Positions 38,816 through 49,759 of a DNA stretch of 64,000 nt are shown here, piece after piece. Position 1 is the stretch's first letter; the number at the start of each line of letters is the position of its first letter. The stretch comes from Acanthosepion pharaonis (Eukaryota > Mollusca > Cephalopoda > Sepiida > Sepiidae), in NCBI GenBank assembly GCA_903632075.3, contig CAHIKZ030000580.1, positions 500,001 to 564,000 of the forward strand, given 5' to 3'. Below the pieces are notes generated by a model, which was not told the DNA's origin, ran no database searches, and worked only from the letters and a program-made list of their open reading frames with translations. Position numbers and translations under genes: made by a program.

Positions 38816-39545
38816 AAATGGGTTCTGATTGAGCTGTAGTCGGATAGGTGCAACGTAAGTCGTCTGGATAGGCATGTAGTCGTGTGACTGATGTAATTAT
38901 CTACGATTTCGGTTCGATTAGAAGCACAGTTCCTTAAGGGTCATTTGAACTCGTAAATAATGTTCCTTCTTTATAGTTTTGATTTTTCAGGTGTGTTGTT
39001 ATTTTTGAGGATGAGGTTAGGTGCTTAAATTTTTTGTAGTAGATAATTTAATCTTTTTGTTCGGGTCAACTTGGGTAGTGTATTTTCGTTATGATATTTC
39101 TAAGTGAATATTCATCTTGTTTATAGTTGACGTGCTTTTGTAGAAAATGTTATTTTTGTGTGTTCAATATCATTATTATTTACTTCGGAAAGAAATAGTC
39201 TAATCTGGTGGTCGATGAAGTGGTTAGGAAAACCATTTTTAGCTAGTGTCTGTTTTGCATTATTGAATTCTTGTAGACGAGAGGATGAATTCCTGTGTGC
39301 TCCTATTCGGATGTTTTTATTACTGTTATTTGTATCTGAGTGGGCATTCACTCTTAAAATTAAGATGGCAAGAGTTTCTGCTAGTGTTTTTTATACAATA
39401 AGGTGGTAAAAGTTTTGTTAGTGTATTCTATGAGAACGTCTAAGACTGTGAGTTTATTTTTGAGTAAGATAGTAGATAAAGTTAAGGACAGAGTTGTTTT
39501 TCAAATGTGGTTTGAGGGTATCGATTTGTTTTCTGTTTCATGCTA
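38560..39545 (-). pseudogene. Penelope-like element E, C-terminal half
   Basis: The - strand shows 'AHRNSSSRLQEFNNAKQTLA' and 'NGFPNHFIDHQIRLFLSEVN' (39121-39351; similar to PLE B), then 'NIIYEFK' near 38960, 'NYISHTTTCLSRRLTLHLSD' near 38870-38910 and 'ENTNIITSFTCKRRLKLLEA' near 38690-38760. This is the GIY-YIG endonuclease with YIG changed to YIS and several stops. A (GT)n tract at 38780-38813 has expanded inside the nuclease. The RT core is absent. Confidence 0.75.
38780..38813. repeat. (GT)n microsatellite
   Basis: 17 GT units within the PLE E remnant. Confidence 0.95.
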
Positions 39546-39566
39546 AAATAAAATAAAAAAATAAAA

Positions 39567-39568
<2 letters not shown>

Positions 39569-39611
<43 letters not shown>
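39569..39611. repeat. (AT)n microsatellite
   Basis: Pure AT run beside the PLE E remnant. Confidence 0.95.
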
Positions 39612-39613
<2 letters not shown>

Positions 39614-40809
39614 CTAAGAAAGATAAAGAGAGATGCTGTCAATCAGTGTAAGTCTGAAAGAACAGACATCTAAGGTTAGAATCTTTGCAATAAAGTGCTC
39701 AATATCGGCGATAGATTATAGAATTAATATAGGATTAATACAAATATAACATTTTTCACTTGGGTGATTGATGCCAAATTCAGAGTTTCTTTATATTCTC
39801 TCTCTATTAATTTTATGACTTTCTCTCTCTTAACTTTAAAGCCAAATGTAGCGATCATGCATATGGTGTTTCAGACAATCTCTGCGCTGAGTAATTCTCG
39901 ATCGTTCTAGGGCTTTACCGAATTTTGGAAAAAGTTGGTGTAATTAAATAATATTTTTTGTAATGTTTGAATAGCAAGGTAAATATTTATATATGTTTTC
40001 ACTTACCCATTATTTCATTTTTCTTATTTGATTTGGTGGTATCTTAAGTATTAAGGAAGGAGTGTAAAGAGGCAGTAAAAACGACGAAAGGAAGAAATAA
40101 CTACCACATTGTACGTGGACGCACATGCACACGCATCGCATGAAAACGCATGCATGTGCCTGCAAACACACAATAAAAGAAGAAGAAAAATCAATCTTAC
40201 ACCATTGAAAAGTTCATAAATTATTTTAACTCAATATAAAAATGACGAAAACAAGAAAATAACCAGTTGGTTACTGATATCTATTGACGAGTGGACGGAG
40301 CTGGAGAGTTCGTCTACGAAACTCTGGAGTCGGGATGCTGAATATGACATCAATCAGCTAAGTGAAAAATTTTATATTTACACTAATCCATATTAATCTA
40401 TCTATCTATCTATCTATCTATCTGTACTACAGTTCAAAAGTTTGAAGCCATCTCCAGAATTAGCATGGCATTCATTTGACAGAATAGTGAAAAAAAGAAA
40501 GAAAAAAAAAATGAAAATAATCACTTAGAGTCTTTGAAAAATGAATAGAATAAATTATCAAACTTATACTTTGAGAAACTTTTACAAAGAATGTCAAAAA
40601 TTTGTGGTGTAAAGGCCAAAGGAGGAAATTTTGACGATTGCAAAATTTAATCATAAAATGAATTTTTTCTTTTTGTCATAATAAAATTTCTAATAAATGT
40701 AATGCCTCATTTTTTTTTTTAAACATGTATCATAATTTAGTGTAGCACAACTAATATTTGGATCAATTTAAAAAAATTGCCAGGAATTCTCTCAAACTTT
40801 TGAACAGTA

Positions 40810-40889
<80 letters not shown>

Positions 40890-42015
40890 ATATGGAATAC
40901 TTTTCAAAGAGTCTACAAATAATCCTCTGATCCCAGATAATTGTGATGGGAAACAAATTTTTGATCGTCAGTAGAACAAACAGTTTCCATTGATTGTCGA
41001 CAAAATTGCCAATTCATTTAAAGGAAGCTTTGTTATTTATTTACAAAATAGAATAAAGTTTGCCAGATTTACATTTAATAATTAATGCAGTTGCATATCT
41101 ACTTTATTCTCTTGCTTTCAAAATTAGATTTTACCAGTCGCTACGTCTTCTCATTTCCTAAAGATAATGTTACAATAAAAAAAAACAACACATTTGCGAT
41201 TCTCTTTAAAGATCGTGTTTATATTTTCTTAAAAGCAAACATAATTAAAAGTAATAAGAAAAGTATTTGTCATGTTTTCGAATAGGTGTAACATAAATGA
41301 GGAAGAGGATTTTCTTTCCTTTTTGTTTTATTTCGCCACAGATTTTTATTGGAAGTTATAAAAGAATCAGGAAGCATTTTTAAGTGTCTGTCAAAAGTTC
41401 CCGTATAATTCAACTAAGAATTTTTTTGTCAGAATAGAAAATTTCAATAATTATAATGACGAAGGAAATTAGCAAGTGTCAAATTATTGATGTAGATGAT
41501 CGATGAGATACAAGAGATAGTCCAAAGAAACTGAAATGATTGAAAAATACCAAGATCTGGATAGGGAGTTGAAAAAAAACTACGGAACATGAATATTGAA
41601 GCATTTATTTTAGTAATGGGTTCATTTTGAAACGTCACCTAGAAACCTGAAATAGCGCACAGGGAAAATTGAAAAAAGAGACAAAAACTTCGAGAAAACT
41701 GCCATCATTTACACTAATAGGTTTCTCTGAAATGTTCATGAGTTATGAGGAGTCTTGTTGACACGATACCTCAAGAACAGAATAGTGACAGAGCATCACA
41801 ATCCTGATGTCGAGGGTTGATATTTTTGTTTGTAGGATGAGACAGACATCAGTGACTCAGGGTGGGGGTTACATTTTTTTGTATCTGAAGACTTTGGTTT
41901 GACGTGTAAACTTGTAAGAAATGGGTCACTTAATGAATCTTGAGTCTTTCTTGTAGCACACGCCATAAAATGTTGTTTAACATTCACATTCAAAGATTAT
42001 TAATAGAATAGAATA
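39612..42015. other. Anonymous spacer with microsatellites
   Basis: Contains (TCTA)n at 40397-40422 and (CT)n(AT)n at 40811-40886. No coding sequence recognised. Confidence 0.4.
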
Positions 42016-42019
42016 GCAT

Positions 42020-42088
42020 GTTACAATCGTTACAGAATTGCAGTCGTGTTTCAGAGCATATCAATGCATCTCATCAGGCGATTGTAAA
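42020..42088 (-). ncRNA. Hammerhead-like motif with 9-bp closing stem
   Basis: On the - strand: TTACAATCG, C, CTGATGA (exact), a 18-base stem-loop region, GAAAC, a short region ending TGTA, A, CGATTGTAA. The 9-bp outer stem is perfect (42079-42087 with 42021-42029). Stem II is poorly paired now; a relative at 57917-57967 suggests an ancestral GACGC/GCGTC stem. The ribozyme fold is inferred and activity is doubtful. Confidence 0.5.
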
Positions 42089-42161
42089 TTATGTAATTGT
42101 AAATATTATGTAATTATTATGTAATTGTAATTATTGTGTAACTATTATGTAATTATGTAAT

Positions 42162-42531
42162 TGTTAGGGGACCTTACCCATAATAACATAATGGACTATT
42201 CCATACGTAATAAATACTGCGCCTCAAGAGGAAGCAGGGAGTTCTGTCTGAAGTCTAGAGTTCAGTCTGAAGTGTGGAGTGAAGTCCGTCAGGAGTCTGT
42301 CCGTCATTCAGTTAGAGCGAACGAGTCAGTCAGTCGAGTCAGAGGCAGACCGAAACAGAGTCGCATTCAAACAATTACTACTAAACCTGATTGTTCGTAC
42401 TAACACTTTCTACTTGTCTGTATATATTCCTGTTTGTAATATATCTGTGTTATTCCATATCCGCCTTCGAGTTCTTCTTTATTGGTTCTACCTTGGACGA
42501 TCACCGTGGTACAAGGAACCGGACCATAACA
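42162..42531. mobile_element. Solo LTR with 5-bp target duplication
   Basis: A 370-bp unit begins TGTTAGGGGACC and ends GGACCATAACA (short inverted ends, TG...CA). It is flanked by the identical 5-mer GTAAT (42157-42161 and 42532-42536). This is the signature of an LTR retrotransposon reduced to one LTR by recombination. The two overlapping open frames here (42161-42403, 42279-42572) are not genes. The start resembles the gypsy LTR at 51975 read on its - strand (TGTTACGGGGTCC), so a related family is likely. Confidence 0.8.
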
Positions 42532-42536
42532 GTAAT

Positions 42537-42642
42537 TTTAATTATATTGTAATTTTCGGTGTAATATCCTAAAATAAATAATATTACTCTACTCTTTATG
42601 TTATGAACGCTGGAATTGTTCTTTATTCGTTCTCATCGTACT

Positions 42643-42645
<3 letters not shown>
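42537..42645 (+). repeat. Dispersed repeat tail shared with 57965-58075
   Basis: TAATATCCTAAAATAAATAA, then TACGAACG(T/C)TGGAATTGT and TTCGTTCTCATC, are shared with 57967-58065, in each case running into (AT)n. The solo LTR has inserted inside this repeat. Confidence 0.75.

Positions 42646-42698
<53 letters not shown>
42643..42698. repeat. (AT)n microsatellite
   Basis: AT run at the end of the dispersed repeat. Confidence 0.95.
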
Positions 42699-42699
<1 letters not shown>

Positions 42700-42798
42700 C
42701 TTGGAACTTACAGTCTCTGAAAATTCGATTAGTTTTACCAATATTTATTCATTAGATCATGTTCCGTATAACATTCAAATACTCTTTTCTGCTAAATA

Positions 42799-44047
42799 TC
42801 AGGCCATCCCATAAGTTCTGTCTGGATTTTGAATAATAAAAATGAGTAATCAAATCTTACATTTTATTGAAATTTATTGATCAATGTAGTTTCCATGATT
42901 ATCTATGACTTCCTTCCATCTGCTTATAAGCTTTTTAATCCCACTAATAAAGAACTCTTTCAGTTTTTAAGAGAAGAACTCTGAAATGTCGGTTTCGACC
43001 TCCTCATGGCTTTTGAGAGTTAATCCATCCAAATGATTCTCTAAACTACAGAACAAATGGTCACCTGAAGGAGCAATGTCGGGAGAATAAGATGGATGAG
43101 GAATTCTTTCCCAACCAAGTTCTTTAATCTTCTGAGATGTGATTTTTGCAGTGTGAGGTTGTGTATTGTCCTGATGAAACACCACTCCTTTTTGATTCAC
43201 TAAAACAGGATTTTTTTCTACAAAAGTTGCATTCAAATGCCCTAATTGCTGACAGTAGACTTGAGCATTAATTGTCACATTAGTTGGTAGCAACTCAAAG
43301 TGAATTATTGCACATAAAGTTCCCTTCTCGGTTGTGTTTGGGCCTTTTCCCCATTACCAAACTACTGTCTACAACATTTAACATTTTGCTAAAAATCCAT
43401 TTTTCATCACCAGTCACAAGTTTATCCAAAAAGGGTGAGATAAGTTCATAAGAATGAAGAGAAGAGCAAATGTCAACTCTGGATTTGTGGTTGACTTCAG
43501 ACAATTCATGAGGCACCCATTTTTCAAGTTTAGGATCCTTTTCAAGTTGTTGAAGATGACAATGAACAGTTGTATCATTTGAATGAAGCTTCATTACCAA
43601 TTCTTCAACTGATACTGCAGGATTTTCTTCAAGTGATGCCATAAGGAGCTTATCATCAAACTCAACTGGACATTCTCTTCGGTTTTCATTTTCAAGGCTG
43701 AAATTTCCACTTCTGAATTTAGCAAACCATCTTCTGCAAGTTCTTTCATTCAGGCATTCTTCTCCATAAGATGAATGAATATTTTGAGTTGCTTTGGCTG
43801 CAGAGTTCCCTTTTTTAAACTCATAAAGCATTATGTGCCTTAAATGCTCCTTCGACACCGCCATCTTTGAGGGCTAATTTGAGTAATTAATTCACTCAAA
43901 TTATTCTGTAAAAACAAATTATATTAAGTTAAATGTTTCTAAATTCATATGATTATCAATCAGTGTCATTTGACATTTTAGAATACTGTAAAATTTGATT
44001 GAAATTACAAATACAATTTTTCAGACAGAACTTAAGGGATGACCTGA
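42799..44047 (-). mobile_element. Mariner-family transposon, 1249 bp
   Basis: Terminal inverted repeats TCAGG(C/T)CATCCC(A/T)TAAGTTCTGTCTG lie at both ends (42799-42824 and 44022-44047), flanked by TA on each side, the expected target duplication. The transposase is on the - strand. Length and TIR size are usual for mariner. It inserted beside the solo LTR region in AT-rich DNA. Confidence 0.92.
42967..43864 (-). pseudogene. Mariner transposase, one frameshift
   Basis: Two frames make a nearly complete transposase. The first, 189 codons from ATG 43864: the helix-turn-helix region 'RTCRRWFAKFRSGNFSLENE' and 'ENPAVSVEELVMKLHSNDTT', then 'LVTGDEKWIF' with the first catalytic Asp. The second, ending at 42967: 'GVVFHQDNTQPHTAKITSQK' with the second Asp, and 'HPSYSPDIAPSGDHLFCSLE' with the third (D34D type). 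The frames are separated by a frameshift near 43300-43330, where the usual WWD..G..YYELL block is damaged. Otherwise there is no stop, so this is a young copy. Confidence 0.88.
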
Positions 44048-44049
44048 TA

Positions 44050-44247
44050 CAACTGCCGCCAGGAATAGTCATGTCGTTTGGAAATAATAAAATAAGAGTG
44101 CCAGTCAAAAGAAACATTCCACCGGGATATTTTTGTAAATGTACCATTTCAAATAACAATGTTAGTGAATGCTTGCAAAATAATAGGCGTGTCGTTCCGA
44201 ATATGTACCGTACCAGGGGTGAGGAAATTGAAGGTACTTTTATTTGA
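44050..44247 (+). other. Unidentified open frame next to mariner
   Basis: A frame of 66 codons reads 'QLPPGIVMSFGNNKIRVPVK', 'RNIPPGYFCKCTISNNNVSE', 'RVVPNMYRTRGEEIEGTFI'. The mixed composition looks protein-like. It starts at the right TIR border of the mariner, so its 5' part may have been cut off, and GAAG/GTACTT near 44233 could be a splice donor. I do not recognise the family. Confidence 0.3.
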
Positions 44248-44252
44248 TATAT

Positions 44253-44522
44253 CAGCCAGTCATGTGCCGTGCGTGCTACACACTTAGGCGATCATGTATC
44301 TTTCGATACATAACTGATGAGGCAGATTTTTTCCCCGCAGTAGGTTGCGATTTCTTTCTGTGGTCGATCAGTTTCCATCCAAGGCTATAGAACCCGGTCT
44401 GTCCTGCTATTTACCCATAGCTGGGTGGGGAGAAGAAGAGGATTCATACCTTTCCCTTTAGCATGTAAATGAATGTAATGGATTCGACTGGAATTCGAAC
44501 TCGGCTCTCCGATTCCTCAATT
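44253..44522 (-). mobile_element. tRNA-headed SINE, most complete copy
   Basis: On the - strand: B box (GAGTTCGAATTCCAGTCGAA), core (ATGAATCC ... CCCAGCTATGGGTAAATAG), CGGGTTCTATAGCCTTGGATG, GAAAGAAATCGCAACCTACT, and palindromic end. The A-box part of the head beyond 44520 is damaged. Same subfamily as 2872 and 24905. Confidence 0.8.
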
Positions 44523-45900
44523 TGATCCGTTCTTTCTTAATTAGAGGCACTTGTATGATATTCTTATCTAGGTTGGTCCCATTGATGAGATTATTTCATA
44601 TTATGTGTGTTGATCTTTTTAATCATTTTAGATTCCGGTGTTTTTTCAATATCTTTGTTTTAAATCTCGTGTACATTTTTTCCCTACACACATAATCGAC
44701 CAAATCTAATTTCAAAATCTTTCCATTGATTAGAGATTTCCAATATTCCTGGAACTTTTTCTAGAAGTTAGCTGGGTTCGTTTTTTATGTACAGCTATGT
44801 CTGCATAGAATGGTATATAAGTTTTTCTTAGTTATGTTTTTTTTTATGAGGTGGAAGTTTAACTTGCGTGAAGTGTCTACAAAGAGGGCAGTTATTTATG
44901 AATACTGTTATCGTATGGATAATCGATGTGTACCTTACGTAAGGTAGAAGTTTGATAGTATTCGCTAGGAACGACAATGGAGAGATGATACATAAAAAGA
45001 ATAAAAACAAAATATCCCCTTTCCTATTAAATAAACAGTTCTGTTCAACATTTCTAGCGACTACGTACAGATCTAAAAGGAGGTTCAGGGCTACAACCGC
45101 GATAAAGATAACGAAATCTTTTACTGAAAAGAAACACTGCAAAAGTCAAACGATTATTTTTAGATACCAGAAACAGGCTGTTTCTTTTCTTGTTTTCGCC
45201 ATTTTTATATTAAGTTAAAATAACTAGAAAATTCAGAAATTGAGATAAAACATTTTATTCATCATTAAGATTAACAACAGGTAAGTTTGAAACGTTTTAA
45301 TTATGATAAAATAATTTTCATTAAAAAAAAAAACGTGATTGAGAGACAAATTTTTTTTTTATTTCAACCTACAGTTGTTTTCAATCTTTATGCAATTTAA
45401 GTTTTATATCGAAGTAGCTTATAGGTTTCATAGTTTTATGAAAAGAAATTTATTACATATCCCAGCTTCAAAAGGATTCTAAAAATAAACGGATAAGAAA
45501 TGCCAAACTGGTTTTTTCTTTTTCAGCTTTCAGCTTTTTGTTTTATATTTATGTTATGGTCTTCTAACCAACAAAAATATTTTAAAAACTTAGTCGACGA
45601 TTTGTTTGGTGAATCAGTTTTCTGAGGGCGTAAAACTTTATTTTTATTGAATTTAAAGTTTTTTTATGAACTTATTAATATATAAATAAACTGATGACAA
45701 ATGACATTACGTAATTCAATAACGTCATTAAGAAAGAACAAATATAAAATAATTTGACACTAACTACTATCATTTTTTAAGTAATAACATTTCAGCAATA
45801 TATGAAATCTAGTAACAAATCCAATCAAATTATCTAAATCCTAAGTCGAGGATTAAATCTGTGAAAATTGAAATCGGAAGTATTTTTTATTTTATTTTGT
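44523..45900. other. Anonymous spacer
   Basis: A 45-codon Lys-rich frame on the - strand (about 44627-44760) and overlapping frames at 44828-45218 have no domain that I recognise. Confidence 0.35.
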
Positions 45901-45905
45901 TTGCT

Positions 45906-45942
<37 letters not shown>

Positions 45943-45944
45943 AT

Positions 45945-46375
45945 GATATAAACCAGGCGAGTCCTATTAACACAACATAGAATTTGAAATATGTTAAACT
46001 GACTCACAAAAGAGCGCTCAATGTTTATTTTCATTAAACAGAGCAGTTTTTTTTCACAATTGGAATTAAGATACCTTTAAATACGTTTAGTTAATGAATA
46101 TTTTCACCTGCGATTTATAATTTTAAAATTTGCAGGATTTTTCAAGCTGTTTATGGTATCAGTTTGTAGTGGGATCCTTTTTTTTTTTTTGAGAAAGAAA
46201 GAGAAAGAGTATGTTATAGAAGACTTATCGGGAGGTATGGGGAGAAGAAGGCGCCGTTACAGAAATTATATTATGGAGGTAGGAGGGCCTGTGTAGTGGG
46301 AGCGAGGGGGAGTGATGAGCTGACCTGCATCCTTCATGGTAATACGACTAAAATTTAATTCGACGGGAATTCACG
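45945..46375 (-). repeat. Left arm of fold-back element
   Basis: Reverse complement of 47585-47875: shared blocks include TACCTCCATAATATAATT, GCCTTCTTCTCCCCATACCT, CTATAACATACTCT, CCACTACAAACTG and GTAGGTGAAAATATTCATTA. The outer end (TGAGTC...GAGCGCTC) extends further than the right arm and matches 38200-38290. Confidence 0.8.
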
Positions 46376-47584
46376 GAAATTAACGAAAACGTGAAAAAAC
46401 TATCAAGAGGTAAATTTTGTAAAATAAAAAAAAGATAATTCGGAATTATTGGTGTATTAAACTTGTCCATATATCAGGGCTCAAAGTTTAGGGGAGTGTT
46501 TTCAAAGATTTCGAGGTAATTTGGATATATATGTATGCATTCCTATGCGTTTGTCCACGTTTGCATAGCTGTATACGCTAGCTGACATGTATCTACAAAT
46601 ACTCTATGTTAGAATGAAATATTTTCGAAAGGTAATGAAAGGAGTTTAGTTCAGAAAGCCCAGGCATTAATTTAGCCATAATTAGATTGAATTACCAGAC
46701 GAAAGTGAGAACACATTAAAATTACCGTTCGGTACGAATGTATAATCACTAAATATTTCCTTAGATATACTTAGGTCGCTTCTTCAACCCGTAATCTAAC
46801 ATGTATCGGTAAGTGACCCTTTAAACACTGTCTATTAAATTCTTCTATTAACGTATGTACCATGTGTTAAATATCAGGAAGTCTTCTAATGATAGTAAAA
46901 TTTGATTACTCAAGATTGGATATAAGGCAGACATATATACATATATATGTGTGTGTCTCCACACGCATACCTAAACCTACACCCATATACATACATACCC
47001 ATATACATGCATACATACCCCAGTACTCACATATATCCGCATATGCTTTCAAATTTAAGAACTTCTTTAATTTTCCGTAACCTGTTGTTACATGATATTT
47101 AATTAGCCCAGAGATTATCTAATCGTTTATCATTATGTCATAAGCCATTTGGTGGAGATTTAATGCCCACATGTACTGGATAATAAGGGATAACACCATA
47201 GATAAACTCAAGGATGAGAAAAGAAAATCGAAACAATTTTAGTACAACCGAAGCAAAGAGAAGGGGAAACTGTCGTGGGGATATTATTGATAGTCATCAA
47301 GAATTATTGGTGACTTGGTGATGGAGGAGGGATGTATATATGGACGGAAGCAGATGGGAAATTGGTAAGGGTATAAATGGAAGTGAGAAGAAGTTAGATA
47401 TGCAGTGTGACAGTTCATTGATCAGTTCATTTTCTTGTTAAGGTATAATAGTTCAATTGAGTTCACTTGGGACTGGAGAGGAGCAGATACTTCCAGATGA
47501 ATGTCATCTTATGACAGTTCATGCTGGTTCGATGGTAGTTTAGGTAAGCTCAAATATCCTGCGGTGAGGACATTTCGAAATTTA
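46376..47584. other. Interior of fold-back element
   Basis: About 1.2 kb with no recognisable transposase. Short ACATATATAC/CATACATAC tracts at 46930-47040. Confidence 0.4.
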
Positions 47585-47868
47585 TTCGTCAAATTAGATT
47601 TTGGACGTGTGACCATTCGGCCAGCTCATCGGTCTCCCCCTACACAGACTCTCCAACCTCCATAATATAATTCCAGTAACGGTGCCTTCTTCTCCCCATA
47701 CCTTCCAAGAAGACCTCTATAACATACTCTCTCTCTCTTTCTTTCTCCAAATGAACAGTATCCCACTACAAACTGTTACCATAAGCAGTTTGAAAAATCC
47801 TGCGAAATTTAAAATTCGTAGGTGAAAATATTCATTAACTAAAGGTATCTTAATTACAATTGTAAAGA

Positions 47869-47875
<7 letters not shown>
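47585..47875 (+). repeat. Right arm of fold-back element
   Basis: Pairs with 45945-46375 and runs into an (AT)n tract at 47871-47922. Confidence 0.8.
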
Positions 47876-47924
<49 letters not shown>

Positions 47925-47961
47925 TATATTCAATACTTCGCTAAAAAATAGCATACCCTGA

Positions 47962-49629
47962 TGTTATTATTACAAGGAAAGATCAAAGGATTTTTGAATA
48001 TTTTTTATTCTTTCTTTCGTTCGAAATTTTGGTTAAAATTTGTTTTTTTTTAAAGTCATTTTTATTTACATAAAATCAAACATTTCAGCGATTTTTTACA
48101 ATTTTGTAAACAAAAGTGGTGAAATTCTCCGTTTAAAAATCATTTAAAAAATCAATTATACTTCAAAATTTATTTTAGAAAAATTAGAAAATTTAAAGTA
48201 TATTTAATGTAATTTGAAACGAACATTACTTAATTTTTTAGCAGAAAAATTTAGTTGGAAATAAGAGAAGCATGTCTAACCGTGGTGATTAGTTTTGGAG
48301 GTGTGAATTGACGTTTACGTCAATATATTGACAACTAACGTCAGGGCAATTTATCAGACGGAAGGGCAGAAGTGACAGTATTTTCGAATTTTAAGTGAAC
48401 CAGCTCATTTAACTATAAAGTAATTCATAAAAATTAAATACTTTCAAAAGTTTAATATTTTATTGATTTTTTAGGTACTTTTTTTTAACGAAGATATGTC
48501 CAAAGTCTGCACTGTTTCTGTCCCTAAAATTGAATGTAAAAAATAAACATGAATAATTACAGTATGTCTCTCAATGACAAAGAAAAAAGTTGATTATATT
48601 TAAAAAATGAAAAGAAAATATTTAATGAAATATGTAAAAAAAAAAAAAAAAAAAAGAAGAAAATTTATAAAATGCGACGATGATGGTCAGTCAGTCAGAG
48701 AATTTGAGCCAGAATGAAATCAACGCAATATATGAGGCCGGATCTTCGCTATCAGGAGAAACAACTCTTAAAATACGGGACATTATTTCTGAATTGTGCT
48801 TCCGTAGTTTTACCGGAAACGTTTTTAATGCGTTTTTTTGGCATATTAAAAATATTATTGTAAGAATAGAAACGCTTCGTAGATTGTAATAAGCTTTCAA
48901 ATTTATGATCTGTAAAAATGAAATCTTTTAATAAGAGCATTTTCAGATATGAACATATTCAAACTTAATTTTAAAATATTTAACAACTTCATCACATTTT
49001 GTATTTAAAATTGAAAAAAGAAACAATTCTTGTAAAAATTCATTTTTCATCGAAAAAATATTTTGGCTTCAGACAAAAATGTTCGTAATATATATTATTT
49101 ATAAAAAACATTAGAACCTTTTTAATTAAATAATGTCTTAGTTTTATTGGGTTTTGTATTTTACAATTCAGAGCCTAAAATTTGGGTACAAACGCTCCTA
49201 AATTTACAAAAAAAAAAAAAAAATCAATGATTTATATTCTTCAAAGTCTTCTGCATTTAATCAAAAAATTACATAGATGCACATAATTTTGTTTTCATAA
49301 AATTAATGTAAGGGGCGGGGTGTAACAGATGTAAAATAGTTTTACCATGACTTTCTAAAAGCAAACATTTCTAAAATAATTTCATTCATTTTTAATTAGA
49401 ATCCGATAATTATTTGATTTTTGCAAGAATTTCCAAATTAATGTTTTTCAACTGATAAGAGCCCTAAAAAAATCTAATTCTAAAAATTACGCTGGCGTAA
49501 AAACAAAAAACAAAACAAAACAAAAAAAAACAAGATTTTTAACCAAGTTTTAAAACGTGCTACAAAGGAAAAGGAATAAAAGTTTTTAAAAAATAATTAA
49601 AAAACTTTCGTTTTTCCTCTTATTAATAA
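47962..49629 (-). mobile_element. Second copy of the 17.3-kb TIR transposon
   Basis: Ends GTTATTATTACAAGGAAAG at the left and the reverse complement of GTTATTAATAAGAGGAAA at the right. Interior matches 17290-18366 in inverse orientation (CGTGGTGATT, GGAGGTGTGAATTGACGT, TTATCAGACGGAAGGGCAGA, AGGTAC). Longer by about 600 bases; the extra part includes a 69-codon frame (48680-48889) of unknown origin. Poly(A) at 48633-48655. Confidence 0.65.
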
Positions 49630-49721
49630 CAAACTTTTTCACTATAAAACATTGTTTTTATTAAGTTCTGGACGTTTTTTTATCATGCTATGCTGTTTTG
49701 TCAGCGAATTATTCAATGTGC

Positions 49722-49759
<38 letters not shown>

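Noticed and set aside
42161..42572. Two overlapping frames of 80 and 97 codons
   Set aside because: They lie inside the solo LTR with TG...CA ends and target duplications; no protein similarity.
48680..48940. Overlapping frames of 62-69 codons on both strands
   Set aside because: Inside a TIR transposon copy, absent from the sister copy, and no domain.
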